A stretch of 64,000 bases of DNA from Hyphomicrobiaceae bacterium (GCA_020637815.1 JACKJS010000001.1:1520871-1584870); one strand, 5' to 3'; counted from the first letter of the stretch, positions 17,597-26,893 are shown. Notes: a model not told the origin generated them from the sequence alone. Made by a program: numbers and translations.

Positions 17597-18043
17597 ATGG
17601 ATCTGCAATATATCTTCACGTCGCTGGAGGGCCGCATCAACCGTTCGAAATGGTGGGCCGGTGCGGTGATCCTCGGGATCATCAGCATCATCCTCGGCGT
17701 CCTGATCGAGGTTATCTTCGGCAGGGGCTTTTTCGGCGGCCTGCTGGCCACACTGATCGCCCTCGCCTTGTTCTTTCCCAGCTATGCGGTTTGCGCGAAG
17801 CGCTTCCAGGACCGGAACAAACCCGGAAAGATGGCACTTTACGGCTTGGTTCCGTCTCTCGTCGCAAGCCTGCTCGATGGGTGGGGACTGACCGGCACGC
17901 CGGATCAACTCAATGGCCTTGGCTGGCTCTGCGTTCTCGTCAATCTCGGCGTCGGCCTCTGGTTTCTGGTTGAGCTCGGCATTCTCAAGGGTACGCCCGG
18001 ACCGAACCAGTATGGCGGCGATCCATTGGCGGCGCTCAGCTAA
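17597..18043 (+). CDS. DUF805 inner-membrane protein
   Basis: A 148-residue membrane protein of the DUF805 (YhaH-like) family: an N-terminal amphipathic segment LEGRINRSKWW, then about four hydrophobic helices with the family motif FFPSYAVCAKRFQDRN. The function of the family is unknown. The start is ATG 17597 with AGGGGGGAA just before it. It sits between dapD and dapE with its own intergenic gaps (154 and 171 bases), so operon membership is unclear. Confidence 0.85.
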   Translation: MDLQYIFTSLEGRINRSKWWAGAVILGIISIILGVLIEVIFGRGFFGGLLATLIALALFFPSYAVCAKRFQDRNKPGKMALYGLVPSLVASLLDGWGLTGTPDQLNGLGWLCVLVNLGVGLWFLVELGILKGTPGPNQYGGDPLAALS

Positions 18044-18214
18044 CCACCCCTCCGGTTCGATTGCACGCGGCGGCGCCCAGGCAAGCCTCTGACAACGTTG
18101 GAGCGACCTCCGCGCGGGTGATGCCGCGGCGCCTGCTTGCCATCATATAGGCACACGGTCATGGTCACACGCTCGCCTAGCCATGACGCGGCGACGAACA
18201 TGAGGAATGTTGAG

Positions 18215-19405
18215 ATGCCAACGCCGGCCGGGAACGCGGTCGAAATCGCGCAAAGCCTAATCCGTTGTCCGAGCATCACGCCGGACGACGGAGGTGCGCT
18301 CGACGTGCTGGCCGCGCGCCTCACCGCGGCTGGCTTCGTCTGCGACCGGCTAACCTTCTCCGAAGACGGAACGCCCGACATCCACAATCTCTTCGCGCGT
18401 ATCGGCAGCGGCGCGCCGCATCTCTGTTTCGCCGGGCACACCGACGTGGTGCCGCCGGGTGACGAGACGCTTTGGCGTCATCCGCCCTTCGCTGCGGAGA
18501 TCGCCGACGGCATCCTGTATGGGCGCGGCGCGTCCGACATGAAGGGCGCCATTGCCTGTTTCGCGGCCGCCGCCATCGCCTATGCCGCCGAACGGCACGC
18601 AAAGATCGACGGCACGATCAGCCTCCTCATCACCGGCGACGAGGAAGGACCCGCGGTCAACGGCACGAAGAAGCTGCTCGCGTGGATGGCCGAAGCCGGT
18701 CTCACGCCGGATCATTGTCTCGTGGGCGAGCCCTCCAATCCTGCGATGCTCGGCGAGTCGATCAAGATCGGACGGCGCGGAAGCCTTTGCGGCCACCTCA
18801 CCGTGACGGGACAGCAAGGCCATGTCGCCTATCCGCATCTCGCCGCAAACCCGGTGAAGGGCATCGTCGCGGCGCTGGCGACGCTCTACGGCACCCCGCT
18901 CGACGAGGGCAGCGTCCATTTCGCTCCGTCCAATTTCGAGGTGACGAGCATCGACGTGGGCAATCCGGCCACGAACGTGATCCCGGCCCGCGCGGAAGCG
19001 CGCTTCAACATCCGCTTCAACGACAACCACGATCCCGACTCCCTGAAGGAGAGGCTGCGGGCACAGGTGACATCGTCGCTCGCGAGCACCGGCCTCCGCT
19101 ACGCATTGGACTTCGCGCCGCATGGGGACGTGTTCGTCACCGAGCCGGGCGATCTCGACGCGCTGCTGGGCGAGGCCGTAACCACGGTCACGGGAAGGAC
19201 GCCCGTGCTGTCGACGGATGGCGGCACCTCCGATGCCCGGTTCATCAAGGACTACTGCCCCGTGGTGGAGTTCGGCCTGACCACGCAGACGATCCACAAG
19301 ACGGACGAGAACGTCGCGCTGGCAGACTTGGGCGCGCTGACCGCGATCTATCAGCGGTTCATCGCACATTATTTCGAAATCCTGGGGAACACCGATGCCG
19401 GGTGA
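18215..19405 (+). CDS. dapE: Succinyl-diaminopimelate desuccinylase
   Basis: A 396-residue M20-family zinc hydrolase that removes succinate from N-succinyl-LL-diaminopimelate. Metal and catalytic motifs are intact: GHTDVVPPGD, GRGASDMKG, DEEGPAVNGT and the C-terminal TDGGTSDARF and TIHKTDE. Several in-frame ATGs occur upstream; MPTPAGN at 18215 is preferred because GAGGAA lies 7 bases before it and the family begins there. The last 11 bases overlap murI. Confidence 0.95.
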   Translation: MPTPAGNAVEIAQSLIRCPSITPDDGGALDVLAARLTAAGFVCDRLTFSEDGTPDIHNLFARIGSGAPHLCFAGHTDVVPPGDETLWRHPPFAAEIADGILYGRGASDMKGAIACFAAAAIAYAAERHAKIDGTISLLITGDEEGPAVNGTKKLLAWMAEAGLTPDHCLVGEPSNPAMLGESIKIGRRGSLCGHLTVTGQQGHVAYPHLAANPVKGIVAALATLYGTPLDEGSVHFAPSNFEVTSIDVGNPATNVIPARAEARFNIRFNDNHDPDSLKERLRAQVTSSLASTGLRYALDFAPHGDVFVTEPGDLDALLGEAVTTVTGRTPVLSTDGGTSDARFIKDYCPVVEFGLTTQTIHKTDENVALADLGALTAIYQRFIAHYFEILGNTDAG

Positions 19406-20225
19406 TCCGCGCCCGATTGGCGTGTTCGATTCCGGTATGGGCGGATTGACGGTGCTGCGGGCACTCGCTGCAAGGCTGCCGCAGGAACGCTTCGTCTATC
19501 TCGGCGACACGGCACGTCTACCCTATGGCACCAAGAGCGCCGAGACGGTCCGGGCCTACGCGCTTCAGGCCACGCACCTTCTCCTGAGCGAAGGCGTGAA
19601 GATGGTGGTGATCGCTTGCAACACCGCTTCGTCCGTGGCGCTCGAAGCGCTTCGGGACGCGCTTTCGCCCGTGCCTGTCATCGGCGTGATCGAGCCGGGC
19701 GCCCGCGCTGGGGTCGGCGCCACGCGCAACAAACGCATTGCCGTGCTCGCTACGGAAGGGACGGTTCGGGGCGGCGCGTACGCGAACGCCATCCGCCGCC
19801 TCATGTGCGATGCCGTCGTGATTCAGCAACCTTGCCAGGTATTCGTCGCGCTGGCCGAAGAAGGCTGGGCGGAGACCCGCGCAACGGCCGCCGCCGTCGA
19901 GGACTATCTCGGCCCTCTGTTCGCACGCCCGGATGCGCCCGACACGGTGGTGCTGGGCTGCACCCATTTCCCGGTCCTCGCGGCGGCCATTCAGCGCCAC
20001 GTGGGCGACGCCATTACACTCGTCGACTCGGCCGAGACCACGGCGGGCGCCGTGGCCGACGCATTGGCCGAAAGGAACCTCCACGCTAGGGATGCCAGCG
20101 AGGCCCAATCGATCCGATTCTTCGCCACGGATTCGCCCGAGCGCTTCGCCCGGATCGGGGCGATCTTCCTCGGACATCCCATCGATGAAGACGACGTCAC
20201 GCTCGTGGACTTGAAGATGGTCTAG
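19395..20225 (+). CDS. murI: Glutamate racemase
   Basis: A 276-residue enzyme that converts L- to D-glutamate for peptidoglycan. The two catalytic cysteines are Cys75 (IACNTASS) and Cys189 (LGCTHFP), and the N-terminal IGVFDSGMGGLTVL is canonical. It overlaps the end of dapE by 11 bases, so the two are transcribed together; both feed cell-wall precursor supply. Confidence 0.96.
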   Translation: MPGDPRPIGVFDSGMGGLTVLRALAARLPQERFVYLGDTARLPYGTKSAETVRAYALQATHLLLSEGVKMVVIACNTASSVALEALRDALSPVPVIGVIEPGARAGVGATRNKRIAVLATEGTVRGGAYANAIRRLMCDAVVIQQPCQVFVALAEEGWAETRATAAAVEDYLGPLFARPDAPDTVVLGCTHFPVLAAAIQRHVGDAITLVDSAETTAGAVADALAERNLHARDASEAQSIRFFATDSPERFARIGAIFLGHPIDEDDVTLVDLKMV

Positions 20226-20242
20226 GCCGCAGTGCGGCGTTT
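20226..20242 (+). terminator. Weak hairpin after murI
   Basis: GCCGC/GCGGC five-base-pair stem with an AGT loop, followed by GTTTAG, right after the murI stop and overlapping the first base pairs of the convergent murJ stop. The stem is short and the U-tract poor, so this is only a candidate. Confidence 0.3.
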
Positions 20243-21875
20243 AGAACTTCGGTGGCGGTTCGGAGTCCGGCAGGGACTCGGCATCGTCCGTGACGTCCTC
20301 GATCAAGACCGACTCCTTCGGCGCCGGCAGTTCGGCTTCTCGTTCGACCTCCCTTAGGAGGCCCATGAACCAGCGCCTGCCCAAAATCAGGAACACCATT
20401 GCGAAATAGAGAACGCTCCCGAGCGTGACGAGAATCCCGAGCGCCATTTCGTCGCGGAACATGGACAGGCCCGATAGCGCCGTGTCCAAACCCATGGCGC
20501 CGGCGAAGAGTGCCGCGGTGAAGATCACGCCGATCACCGCCAGCTTGGTGACGGGACCGCCGATAGCGGCACCGGACACGGCGAAACCCTGACGACGAGC
20601 GAGGATCGCGAGCAGGACGAGATTGATCCAGGCGCCGATGCTGGTCGCGAGCGCGAGGCCGACTTGCGCGAGCGGTCCCATCAGCACGACCTTGAGGCCG
20701 ACATTGACGGCGGCGGCGAGCAGTGCCGCCTTCACCGGGGTCGCGGTGTCTCCGCGCGCGTAGAAGGGAGCGGTGAAGCTCCGCAGCAAGACAAACGGAA
20801 TGAGGCCGAGCGAATAGGCGGCCAGCGTGTGCCCCGCCGCCAGTGCATCCTCGGCGGTGAAGGCGCCCCGCGCGAACAGCGCGCGCATTGTGAGGTCGGG
20901 AATAGCGATGGCCGCCGCGGCGCAAGGGATGGTCAGCAGCAGCGCGAGCTGAATACCGCGCGCCTGGGCGGAGGCGGCGCCAGCCGTATCGCCCGCCGCC
21001 AAGCGGCGCGACATCTCCGGCAGCAGCACCGTACCCACGGCGATGCCGACGACGCCGATGGGAAGCTGATTGATGCGATCGGCATAGTAGAGCGCCGACA
21101 ACGCACCGGTCGGCAAATACGAGGCGATGAGCGTGTCGGCGAAAAGCGCGAGCTGCACCCCACCCGCCCCGATAATGGCCGGGCCGAGCGCCTTCAGGAA
21201 ACGACGCGTCTCCGGATCGAACCGCGGCAGCCGGAAGCGCAGCCCATAGCCGTGCGTCTCCGCATCGCCTCCCACTACGAGCACTTGCAAGACGCCCGCG
21301 ATGAGCACGCCCCAAGCAGCCGCGTGCCCCGCATCCGGGAAGAACGGCGCGAGCAGGAGCGTTGCAATCAGCGACAGGTTGAGCAGGACAGGCGCGCTCG
21401 CCGCCGTTGCAAAGCGATTGTTGGCGTTGAGTATCCCTGAGAACAGCGTTTGGAGCGACACGAGCGCCAGATACGGAAAGGTGATCCGCGTCAACGCGAC
21501 AGCAAGTTCGAAACGTTCCGGGTCGTCGGACAGGCCCGGTGCCAGCACGGAAACCACCTCGGGCGTGAACAACAGCGCGATCCCGAGCAGCACCAGATTG
21601 ATCAGGATCAGCGCCGAGGCGATCCGGTCCGCGAACAGCTTGGCGGCCGGCAGGCCGACCTGCTCCAGCGTGCGCGCATAGGCCGGCACGAATGCCGCGG
21701 CGAAGGCGCCCTCGGCGAAGATGGCGCGAAAATGGTTGGGCAAACGGAAGGCGACGAAGAACGCGTCCGCGAGCGGACCGGCGCCGAGAATGGCGGCCAT
21801 GACCACGTCGCGGACGAATCCGGAAAGGCGCGAGACGAGCGTGAGCCCGCCGACAGTGGCAATGCGCCTGATCAT
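20241..21875 (-). CDS. murJ: Lipid II flippase MurJ (MviN)
   Basis: A 544-residue MOP-superfamily membrane protein with about 14 helices, which flips lipid-linked peptidoglycan precursor across the inner membrane. Typical features are the N-terminal TLVSRLSGFVRDVVMAAILG, the ADAFFVAFRLPNHFR motif and the AEGAFAAAFVPAY stretch. It ends in an acidic cytoplasmic tail of about 40 residues. It is the last of four close-packed reverse-strand genes (def, fmt, truA, murJ), 48 bases after truA. Confidence 0.96.
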   Translation of the reverse strand: MIRRIATVGGLTLVSRLSGFVRDVVMAAILGAGPLADAFFVAFRLPNHFRAIFAEGAFAAAFVPAYARTLEQVGLPAAKLFADRIASALILINLVLLGIALLFTPEVVSVLAPGLSDDPERFELAVALTRITFPYLALVSLQTLFSGILNANNRFATAASAPVLLNLSLIATLLLAPFFPDAGHAAAWGVLIAGVLQVLVVGGDAETHGYGLRFRLPRFDPETRRFLKALGPAIIGAGGVQLALFADTLIASYLPTGALSALYYADRINQLPIGVVGIAVGTVLLPEMSRRLAAGDTAGAASAQARGIQLALLLTIPCAAAAIAIPDLTMRALFARGAFTAEDALAAGHTLAAYSLGLIPFVLLRSFTAPFYARGDTATPVKAALLAAAVNVGLKVVLMGPLAQVGLALATSIGAWINLVLLAILARRQGFAVSGAAIGGPVTKLAVIGVIFTAALFAGAMGLDTALSGLSMFRDEMALGILVTLGSVLYFAMVFLILGRRWFMGLLREVEREAELPAPKESVLIEDVTDDAESLPDSEPPPKF

Positions 21876-21923
21876 GAATGTCTGTCCCCCGCCGTGTCCC
21901 CACTCGTTGTGGGCCGACCAGGA

Positions 21924-22661
21924 TTAATAGTCCACCTTGACCAGGTAAAGGCCGCAAGCGGGCGCGACGGGCCCGCAGGCCGCGCGGTCTTGGGCCTGGA
22001 GCGCCGCCTCCAAATCCGCCTTGGTCCACCGCCCCTCGCCCACCCATTTCAGCGAGCCCACCATGGAGCGCACCTGATTATGAAGGAACGAGCGCGCGGA
22101 TGCCTCGATCCGGATCGTCTCGCCATGGCGCGACACGTCCAGCCGGTCGAGCGTCTTCTCCGGTGAGGCTGCCTGGCATTCCGATGAACGGAAGGTCGTA
22201 AAATCGTGATGCCCGAGGAGGCCTTGTGCCGCCTCGTGCATGGCGTCCGCATCGAGCGGTTTGAACACGCCCCAGGCACGGTTCCGTTCGAGCGCCAAAG
22301 GCGCCCGGCGATCAATGATGCGATAAACATAGTGGCGCGCCTTGGCCGAAAAGCGCGCGTCGAAATCTTCGCTCGCCTTTTCGCAGTCGAGCACCGAGAT
22401 CGGATCGGGCCTCACTTGGGCATTCAAGGCATCGCGGACCTTTGCTGGAACCCAGTCTTTCGCCAAATCGAGATGGGCCACCTGCCCGATGGCGTGAACG
22501 CCCGCATCCGTGCGCCCCGCCCCGCGCGGGATCGCCGCTTCGCCGGAGAACGCCTCGACAGCCTCCGCGAGGCGGCCCTGGACCGACATCTGCCCGTCCT
22601 GCAACTGCCAGCCGACGAACGGCGTGCCGTCATATTCCAAGGTGAGCTTGTAGCGGGGCAT
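21924..22661 (-). CDS. truA: tRNA pseudouridine(38-40) synthase
   Basis: A 245-residue pseudouridine synthase that modifies U38-U40 in tRNA anticodon stems. The catalytic Asp52 lies in RGAGRTDAGVHA, and the N-terminal YKLTLEYDGTPFVGWQ and C-terminal SFLHNQVRSMVGSL are family-typical. It starts 2 bases after the fmt stop, an almost certain operon link. Confidence 0.96.
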   Translation of the reverse strand: MPRYKLTLEYDGTPFVGWQLQDGQMSVQGRLAEAVEAFSGEAAIPRGAGRTDAGVHAIGQVAHLDLAKDWVPAKVRDALNAQVRPDPISVLDCEKASEDFDARFSAKARHYVYRIIDRRAPLALERNRAWGVFKPLDADAMHEAAQGLLGHHDFTTFRSSECQAASPEKTLDRLDVSRHGETIRIEASARSFLHNQVRSMVGSLKWVGEGRWTKADLEAALQAQDRAACGPVAPACGLYLVKVDY

Positions 22662-22663
22662 CC

Positions 22664-23608
22664 CTAAGTGAGCCTGCTTCCGGGCGGCAGATGGACGCCG
22701 CGCAGGAACGCGTCCGCCAGCATGGGCTTCTTGCCGGCGCGCTGGACCCGGGTGAGCCGAACCGCTCCGTTGCCGCAGGCCACTGTCAAGTGTTCGTCCA
22801 GCACGGTCCCGGGCGCGCCACGCCCGTCCGCGCGCGTCGAACCCTGAACCTTGATGCGCTCGGGTTTGCTCTCTTTGCCCTCGTCACCGCCGACATCCAT
22901 CTCGAACCAAGCGCCCGGAAACGGCGACAGCCCGCGGATGTGATCTTGGATCTCTTGCGCGGGACGCGTCCAATCGATGCGGGTCTCTTCGTTCCTGAGT
23001 TTTTCCGCATAGGTCGCCGCATTCGAATCCTGCGCCACGCAGTGAAGCGACCCTTGGCCGAGCGCGGTCAGCGCCTCGACCATAAGCTCCGCGCCAAGCT
23101 CGGAAAGCGCATCGTGCAGTTCGCCCGCCGTCGTCTCTGGCTCGATGGCGACGCGCTCCATGAGGCAGACCGGCCCCTCGTCGAGACTTTCGGTGACGCG
23201 CATGATGGCGACCCCGGCCTCCGCATCGCCCGCCATGATCGCGCGGTTGATCGGCGCGGCGCCGCGCCAGCGCGGCAGCAAGGACGCATGGATATTGAAG
23301 ACGCCGCGCCGCGTACCGTTCAGAACGGCGCGCGGCAGGATCAGCCCATAGGCGACAACCACGGCGGCCTCGGCTTCGAGCGCGGCAAAGCTCTTCTGCT
23401 CGACCGGGCTCTTGAGGTTTACGGGCGTACGGACCTCGAGCCCCAGTTCGTCGGCTTCTTGGTGTACGGGCGACTTCCGCAGCGCCATGCCGCGGCCCGC
23501 GGGACGGGGTGGCTGGGTGTAGACCGCCACGATCTCATGTCCCGCCTTGGCGATGGACAGAAGCGCCGGGACGGCGAAATCCGGCGTTCCCATGAAGATG
23601 ATGCGCAT
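22664..23608 (-). CDS. fmt: Methionyl-tRNA formyltransferase
   Basis: A 314-residue enzyme that formylates initiator Met-tRNA using 10-formyltetrahydrofolate. The N-terminal IFMGTPDFAVPAL, the active-site segment NIHASLLPRWRGAAPINRAI (catalytic Asn/His) and the C-terminal tRNA-binding domain are present. It sits between def and truA. The def-fmt pairing makes sense because Def removes the formyl group that Fmt adds. Confidence 0.97.
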   Translation of the reverse strand: MRIIFMGTPDFAVPALLSIAKAGHEIVAVYTQPPRPAGRGMALRKSPVHQEADELGLEVRTPVNLKSPVEQKSFAALEAEAAVVVAYGLILPRAVLNGTRRGVFNIHASLLPRWRGAAPINRAIMAGDAEAGVAIMRVTESLDEGPVCLMERVAIEPETTAGELHDALSELGAELMVEALTALGQGSLHCVAQDSNAATYAEKLRNEETRIDWTRPAQEIQDHIRGLSPFPGAWFEMDVGGDEGKESKPERIKVQGSTRADGRGAPGTVLDEHLTVACGNGAVRLTRVQRAGKKPMLADAFLRGVHLPPGSRLT

Positions 23609-23657
23609 GGGCCGGTCTTAGGATGGTTCTCGGCGCAAGGAAAGCCGCTTCGGAAAC

Positions 23658-24176
23658 CTAAAGAGCGGCAGCGCGCTTCTGCTTGGTGAACTTCCGCACG
23701 ATCATGTCGCGCTTCAACCGGGACAGGTAGTCGATAAACAGAATGCCGTTCAGATGGTCGATCTCGTGCTGGACAATGGTGGACAGCAATCCTTCGAGTT
23801 CTGCCTCTTGCGGCTTGCCTTCGCGGTCGAGGAAGGACACGCGCGTCACGGCGGGGCGCTCCACCTCGGCAGTCACTTCGGGGATCGACAAACAGCCTTC
23901 TTCGTGCACCCGCATGTCGCTCGAACGATCGAGAATAACGGGGTTCGCCATGACAAGCGGCGCCGGTTCCTCATCGTCGCGCGCGGGGTCCATGACGATC
24001 ACCCGGCGCAAGATGCCGATCTGCGGCGCGGCCAGCCCGACGCCCGGCGCGTCGTACATGGTGGCGAGCATGTCGTCCATGAGCGTGCGCAGTTCGTCGT
24101 CCACGCGCTCGACGGGTTCGGCCGTCTGGCGCAACACGGGATCTGGGATGGTGAGGATGGGATAGATAGAGGCCAT
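23658..24176 (-). CDS. def: Peptide deformylase
   Basis: A 172-residue metallohydrolase removing N-terminal formyl groups from nascent proteins. The three motifs are intact: GVGLAAPQIG, EGCLSIP (metal ligand Cys95) and QHEIDHLNG (His137, Glu138, His141). The frame opens earlier, but MASIYPILTIPDP at 24176 is the family start. It heads def-fmt-truA and is divergent from rmuC with 129 bases between. Confidence 0.97.
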   Translation of the reverse strand: MASIYPILTIPDPVLRQTAEPVERVDDELRTLMDDMLATMYDAPGVGLAAPQIGILRRVIVMDPARDDEEPAPLVMANPVILDRSSDMRVHEEGCLSIPEVTAEVERPAVTRVSFLDREGKPQEAELEGLLSTIVQHEIDHLNGILFIDYLSRLKRDMIVRKFTKQKRAAAL

Positions 24177-24305
24177 GATTGACGCTGACATAAGGACCGA
24201 AATGGCTCCGGTCAATGCACCCCATCCACCAGCGATCCCTTGGAACGGCAGTAGCCGTGTTCTTGTTTTGGTCTGACTTCCCGAATCAGCCTATAGCTAG
24301 CCTCC

Positions 24306-25550
24306 ATGGCTTTTGAACCCATCCAAGTGGGGAGCGTCACGCTCGACCCGGTCCTCGTCGGGCTCGTGCTTGCGGGTCTGGCGGTGCTTGCGCTCGTCGT
24401 GCTGACGATCGTGTTCATCGTGCAGCTCGGCCACAAGAAACAATCGGCTGCCACGCAGGACGAACAGCTCGGCGAACTTCGGGTGCGGCTACAGACGCTG
24501 GCGGAGATCAGCGTCACGCGCCATGGCGAGCTTGCCAGGGCGGTCAACGAGCGTCTCGACCGCATGACACACAAAGTCGGAACCGATCTCAACGAGACCG
24601 CACGCAAGACCCATGAATCCATTTCGCGTCTCAACGAGCGGCTGGCGGTGATCGACACCGCCCAGAAGAACTTGACCGAGCTGTCGAGCAACATGGTCAG
24701 CCTCCAAGAGATTTTGGCCAACAAGCAAGCACGCGGCGCCTTCGGTCAGATGCGCATGGAGGCCATCGTCAAGGACGGGCTGCCCGCCGGCGCCTACACG
24801 TTTCAGGCAACACTCTCCAACGGCAAACGGCCGGACTGCCTGCTGCATATGCCGAACACACCGGCCGGTGTCGTGATCGACGCGAAATTTCCGCTGGAAG
24901 GCTTCGAGGCTTTCCGCGCGGCGCGGAGCGAGGACGAGAAGAAGCTCTCAGGCCGCCGCGTGCGCACCGACGTCGGCAAGCATATCGAGGCCATGGCCGA
25001 CAAATATTTGATCGCCGGCGAGACGCAGGACACCGCCATCCTGTTCGTGCCGTCGGAGTCGATCTACGCGGATCTCGCCGAGCACTTCCCCGACATCGTG
25101 CAGAAGGCGCACCGCGCGCGCATCGTCATTTGCGCCCCCAATATGTTGATGCTGGCTGTGCAGACCATGCAGGCCATCCTCAAGGATGTGCAGATGCGCG
25201 AGCAGGCCCACCTCATCCAGCGCGAAGTCGCCACACTGATGGAAGACATGGGGCGCTTCCGCGACCGGGTCCTCGACCTGCAGCGGCATTTCGGTCAGGC
25301 CAACGGCGATATCGAGAAGATTCTCACCTCGGCGGAGAAGATCACCAAGCGCGGCCAGAAGATCGAGCGCCTCGATTTCGAAGACGAGGCCAAGGCCGCG
25401 CGGCTCCGCGAGAACAGCCCGCCGGCGGCCGCTCAGGCGCCGAACGTGACGCAGGCGAGCGCCGCAACGCCGCGCCCCGCGCCACCCGGTGCGGCACGCA
25501 GCGCAGGCCCGCGCATCATCCGGCAACCCGATCTCCTGGCAGGCGAATAA
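24306..25550 (+). CDS. rmuC: DNA recombination protein RmuC
   Basis: A 414-residue protein with an N-terminal transmembrane helix (~16-40), a long coiled coil (~45-130) and the RmuC domain of restriction-endonuclease-like fold (NKQARGAFGQMRMEAIV, PNTPAGVVIDAKFPLEGF, ETQDTAILFVPSESIYADL). In E. coli RmuC limits recombination at inverted repeats; the mechanism is unclear. The C-terminus is Ala/Pro-rich. Its TAA stop overlaps the ATG of a small channel-like gene by one base (TAATG). Confidence 0.94.
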   Translation: MAFEPIQVGSVTLDPVLVGLVLAGLAVLALVVLTIVFIVQLGHKKQSAATQDEQLGELRVRLQTLAEISVTRHGELARAVNERLDRMTHKVGTDLNETARKTHESISRLNERLAVIDTAQKNLTELSSNMVSLQEILANKQARGAFGQMRMEAIVKDGLPAGAYTFQATLSNGKRPDCLLHMPNTPAGVVIDAKFPLEGFEAFRAARSEDEKKLSGRRVRTDVGKHIEAMADKYLIAGETQDTAILFVPSESIYADLAEHFPDIVQKAHRARIVICAPNMLMLAVQTMQAILKDVQMREQAHLIQREVATLMEDMGRFRDRVLDLQRHFGQANGDIEKILTSAEKITKRGQKIERLDFEDEAKAARLRENSPPAAAQAPNVTQASAATPRPAPPGAARSAGPRIIRQPDLLAGE

Positions 25551-25996
25551 TGCTCCCAACCGTGGATGGCTCGATGTTGGACCAGGTCGTGGTGGGTGGC
25601 GGTGCAAGCCTCGCGAACCTCTTCATCCACGCCTTGCTCGTCGGTGCGATCGCGGCCACGTTGCGCGACCTCGCCAACACGGATGCATCGTTCCCTGGCT
25701 TCGTGCAGTACACGCTGGTGATCGTCGCAACCGGCACGCTGCTGGTGGTCGGCCATTTCGCCGAGGTCGCGGTCTGGGCGTATGTCTATGAATGGGTGGG
25801 GGCGGTTCCGCCAGGCACCGATCTGGTCTACTTCGCGTTCGGCAACTACACGACGCTCGGCTATGGCGACGTGGTACCGGTGCCGACCTGGCACTTACTC
25901 GGCCCCATGACGGCCCTCAATGGCGTGATGCTGATCGGCTGGTCGACCGCCCTGGTCTACGACCTGTTGCAGCGCTCCGTCCGTACGCCCGGATAA
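25550..25996 (+). CDS. Two-helix K+-channel-like membrane protein (Ion_trans_2)
   Basis: A 148-residue protein with an N-terminal hydrophobic helix, two further helices, and between the last two a pore loop FGNYTTLGYGDVVP. TLGYGD is close to the TVGYGD potassium selectivity filter, so a K+-selective or related tetrameric cation pore is likely. There is no cytoplasmic RCK/TrkA-N or cyclic nucleotide domain. The start overlaps the rmuC stop (TAATG), implying coupled translation. The last 102 bases overlap the end of the convergent sitD-like gene. Confidence 0.82.
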   Translation: MLPTVDGSMLDQVVVGGGASLANLFIHALLVGAIAATLRDLANTDASFPGFVQYTLVIVATGTLLVVGHFAEVAVWAYVYEWVGAVPPGTDLVYFAFGNYTTLGYGDVVPVPTWHLLGPMTALNGVMLIGWSTALVYDLLQRSVRTPG

Positions 25997-26893
25997 GGCA
26001 GGCAGAGGCTCCGCCGGACCTGGAATCGTGCCAGCGGGCATGCCGGGTTGATCCCGAAGCTCGCGCAGACGCAACAGGCCGTGCTTCGGCGAGAACAAGA
26101 ACACCAAGAGGAAGAAGAAGGCTTGCACCAGCACGATGCACGCGCCTGTCGCGCCGTCGATGTGGAAGCTGATGAAGGTTCCGAGAACGGACGCGCTGCA
26201 TGCCACCAGCACCGCGATCAGAAGCATGCGCTCGAACCGGTCGGTAAGCAGGTAAGCCGTGGCGCCCGGTGCGATCAGCATGGCGATCACGAGGATGATG
26301 CCGACGGCCTTGATAGAGCTGACGATGGTAAGCGAGAGCAGGACCAAGAGCCCGTAATGCAGCACGTTGACGGGAAGGCCGATGGCGCGCGCATGGTTCG
26401 GATCGAAGCAATAGAGCAGGAGATCACGGCGCTTGGCGAGGACGACAAGAAGCGTGCCGCCCGCGATGATGGCCGTCTCGATAAGATCGGCGGTGGTGAC
26501 GCCGAGCACATTGCCGAACAGGATATGGTTGAGGTGCTGATCGGTCTCGACCTTGGTGAACAGCACGAGCCCGAAGCCGAACATGCCAGAAAACACGATG
26601 CCCATGACCGTGTCCTCTTTTACGCGGCTGTTGTATTTCAGGTAGCCCGTAAGAAGCGCGCACGCGAGGCCCGCCGCGAACGCGCCAACCGCGAGCGGAA
26701 TGCCGAGGACGAAGGCAATGACGATGCCCGGCAGGACGGCGTGCGAAATGGCATCGCCCATGAGCGACCAGCCCTTCAGGACCAAATAGCAGGACAGCAC
26801 GGCGCAAACCGCACCAACCAGCAGCGACATGCCGAGCGCGCGCTGCATGAAGTCGTAGGCAAACGGCTCGGAGAAGAAGCCGATCGGGTCCAT
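25895..26893 (-). CDS. sitD: Mn/Fe ABC transporter permease (SitD-like)
   Basis: A 332-residue ABC-3 family inner-membrane permease with about eight to nine helices and the conserved CYLVLKGWSLMGDAISHAVLPG segment. It probably forms a heterodimeric channel with the SitC-like permease, with which it shares a one-base start/stop overlap. About 45 residues after KHGLLRLRELRD are hydrophilic, absent from typical members, and encoded where the gene overlaps the opposite-strand channel gene. The extension is an open reading, not a demonstrated protein end. Confidence 0.9.
   Translation of the reverse strand: MDPIGFFSEPFAYDFMQRALGMSLLVGAVCAVLSCYLVLKGWSLMGDAISHAVLPGIVIAFVLGIPLAVGAFAAGLACALLTGYLKYNSRVKEDTVMGIVFSGMFGFGLVLFTKVETDQHLNHILFGNVLGVTTADLIETAIIAGGTLLVVLAKRRDLLLYCFDPNHARAIGLPVNVLHYGLLVLLSLTIVSSIKAVGIILVIAMLIAPGATAYLLTDRFERMLLIAVLVACSASVLGTFISFHIDGATGACIVLVQAFFFLLVFLFSPKHGLLRLRELRDQPGMPAGTIPGPAEPLPALSGRTDGALQQVVDQGGRPADQHHAIEGRHGAE

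Noticed and set aside
20197..22047. 616-codon open frame overlapping murJ in another frame of the same strand
   Set aside because: Arg/Gly/Ala-rich composition without domain; murJ in the neighbouring frame is complete and highly conserved.
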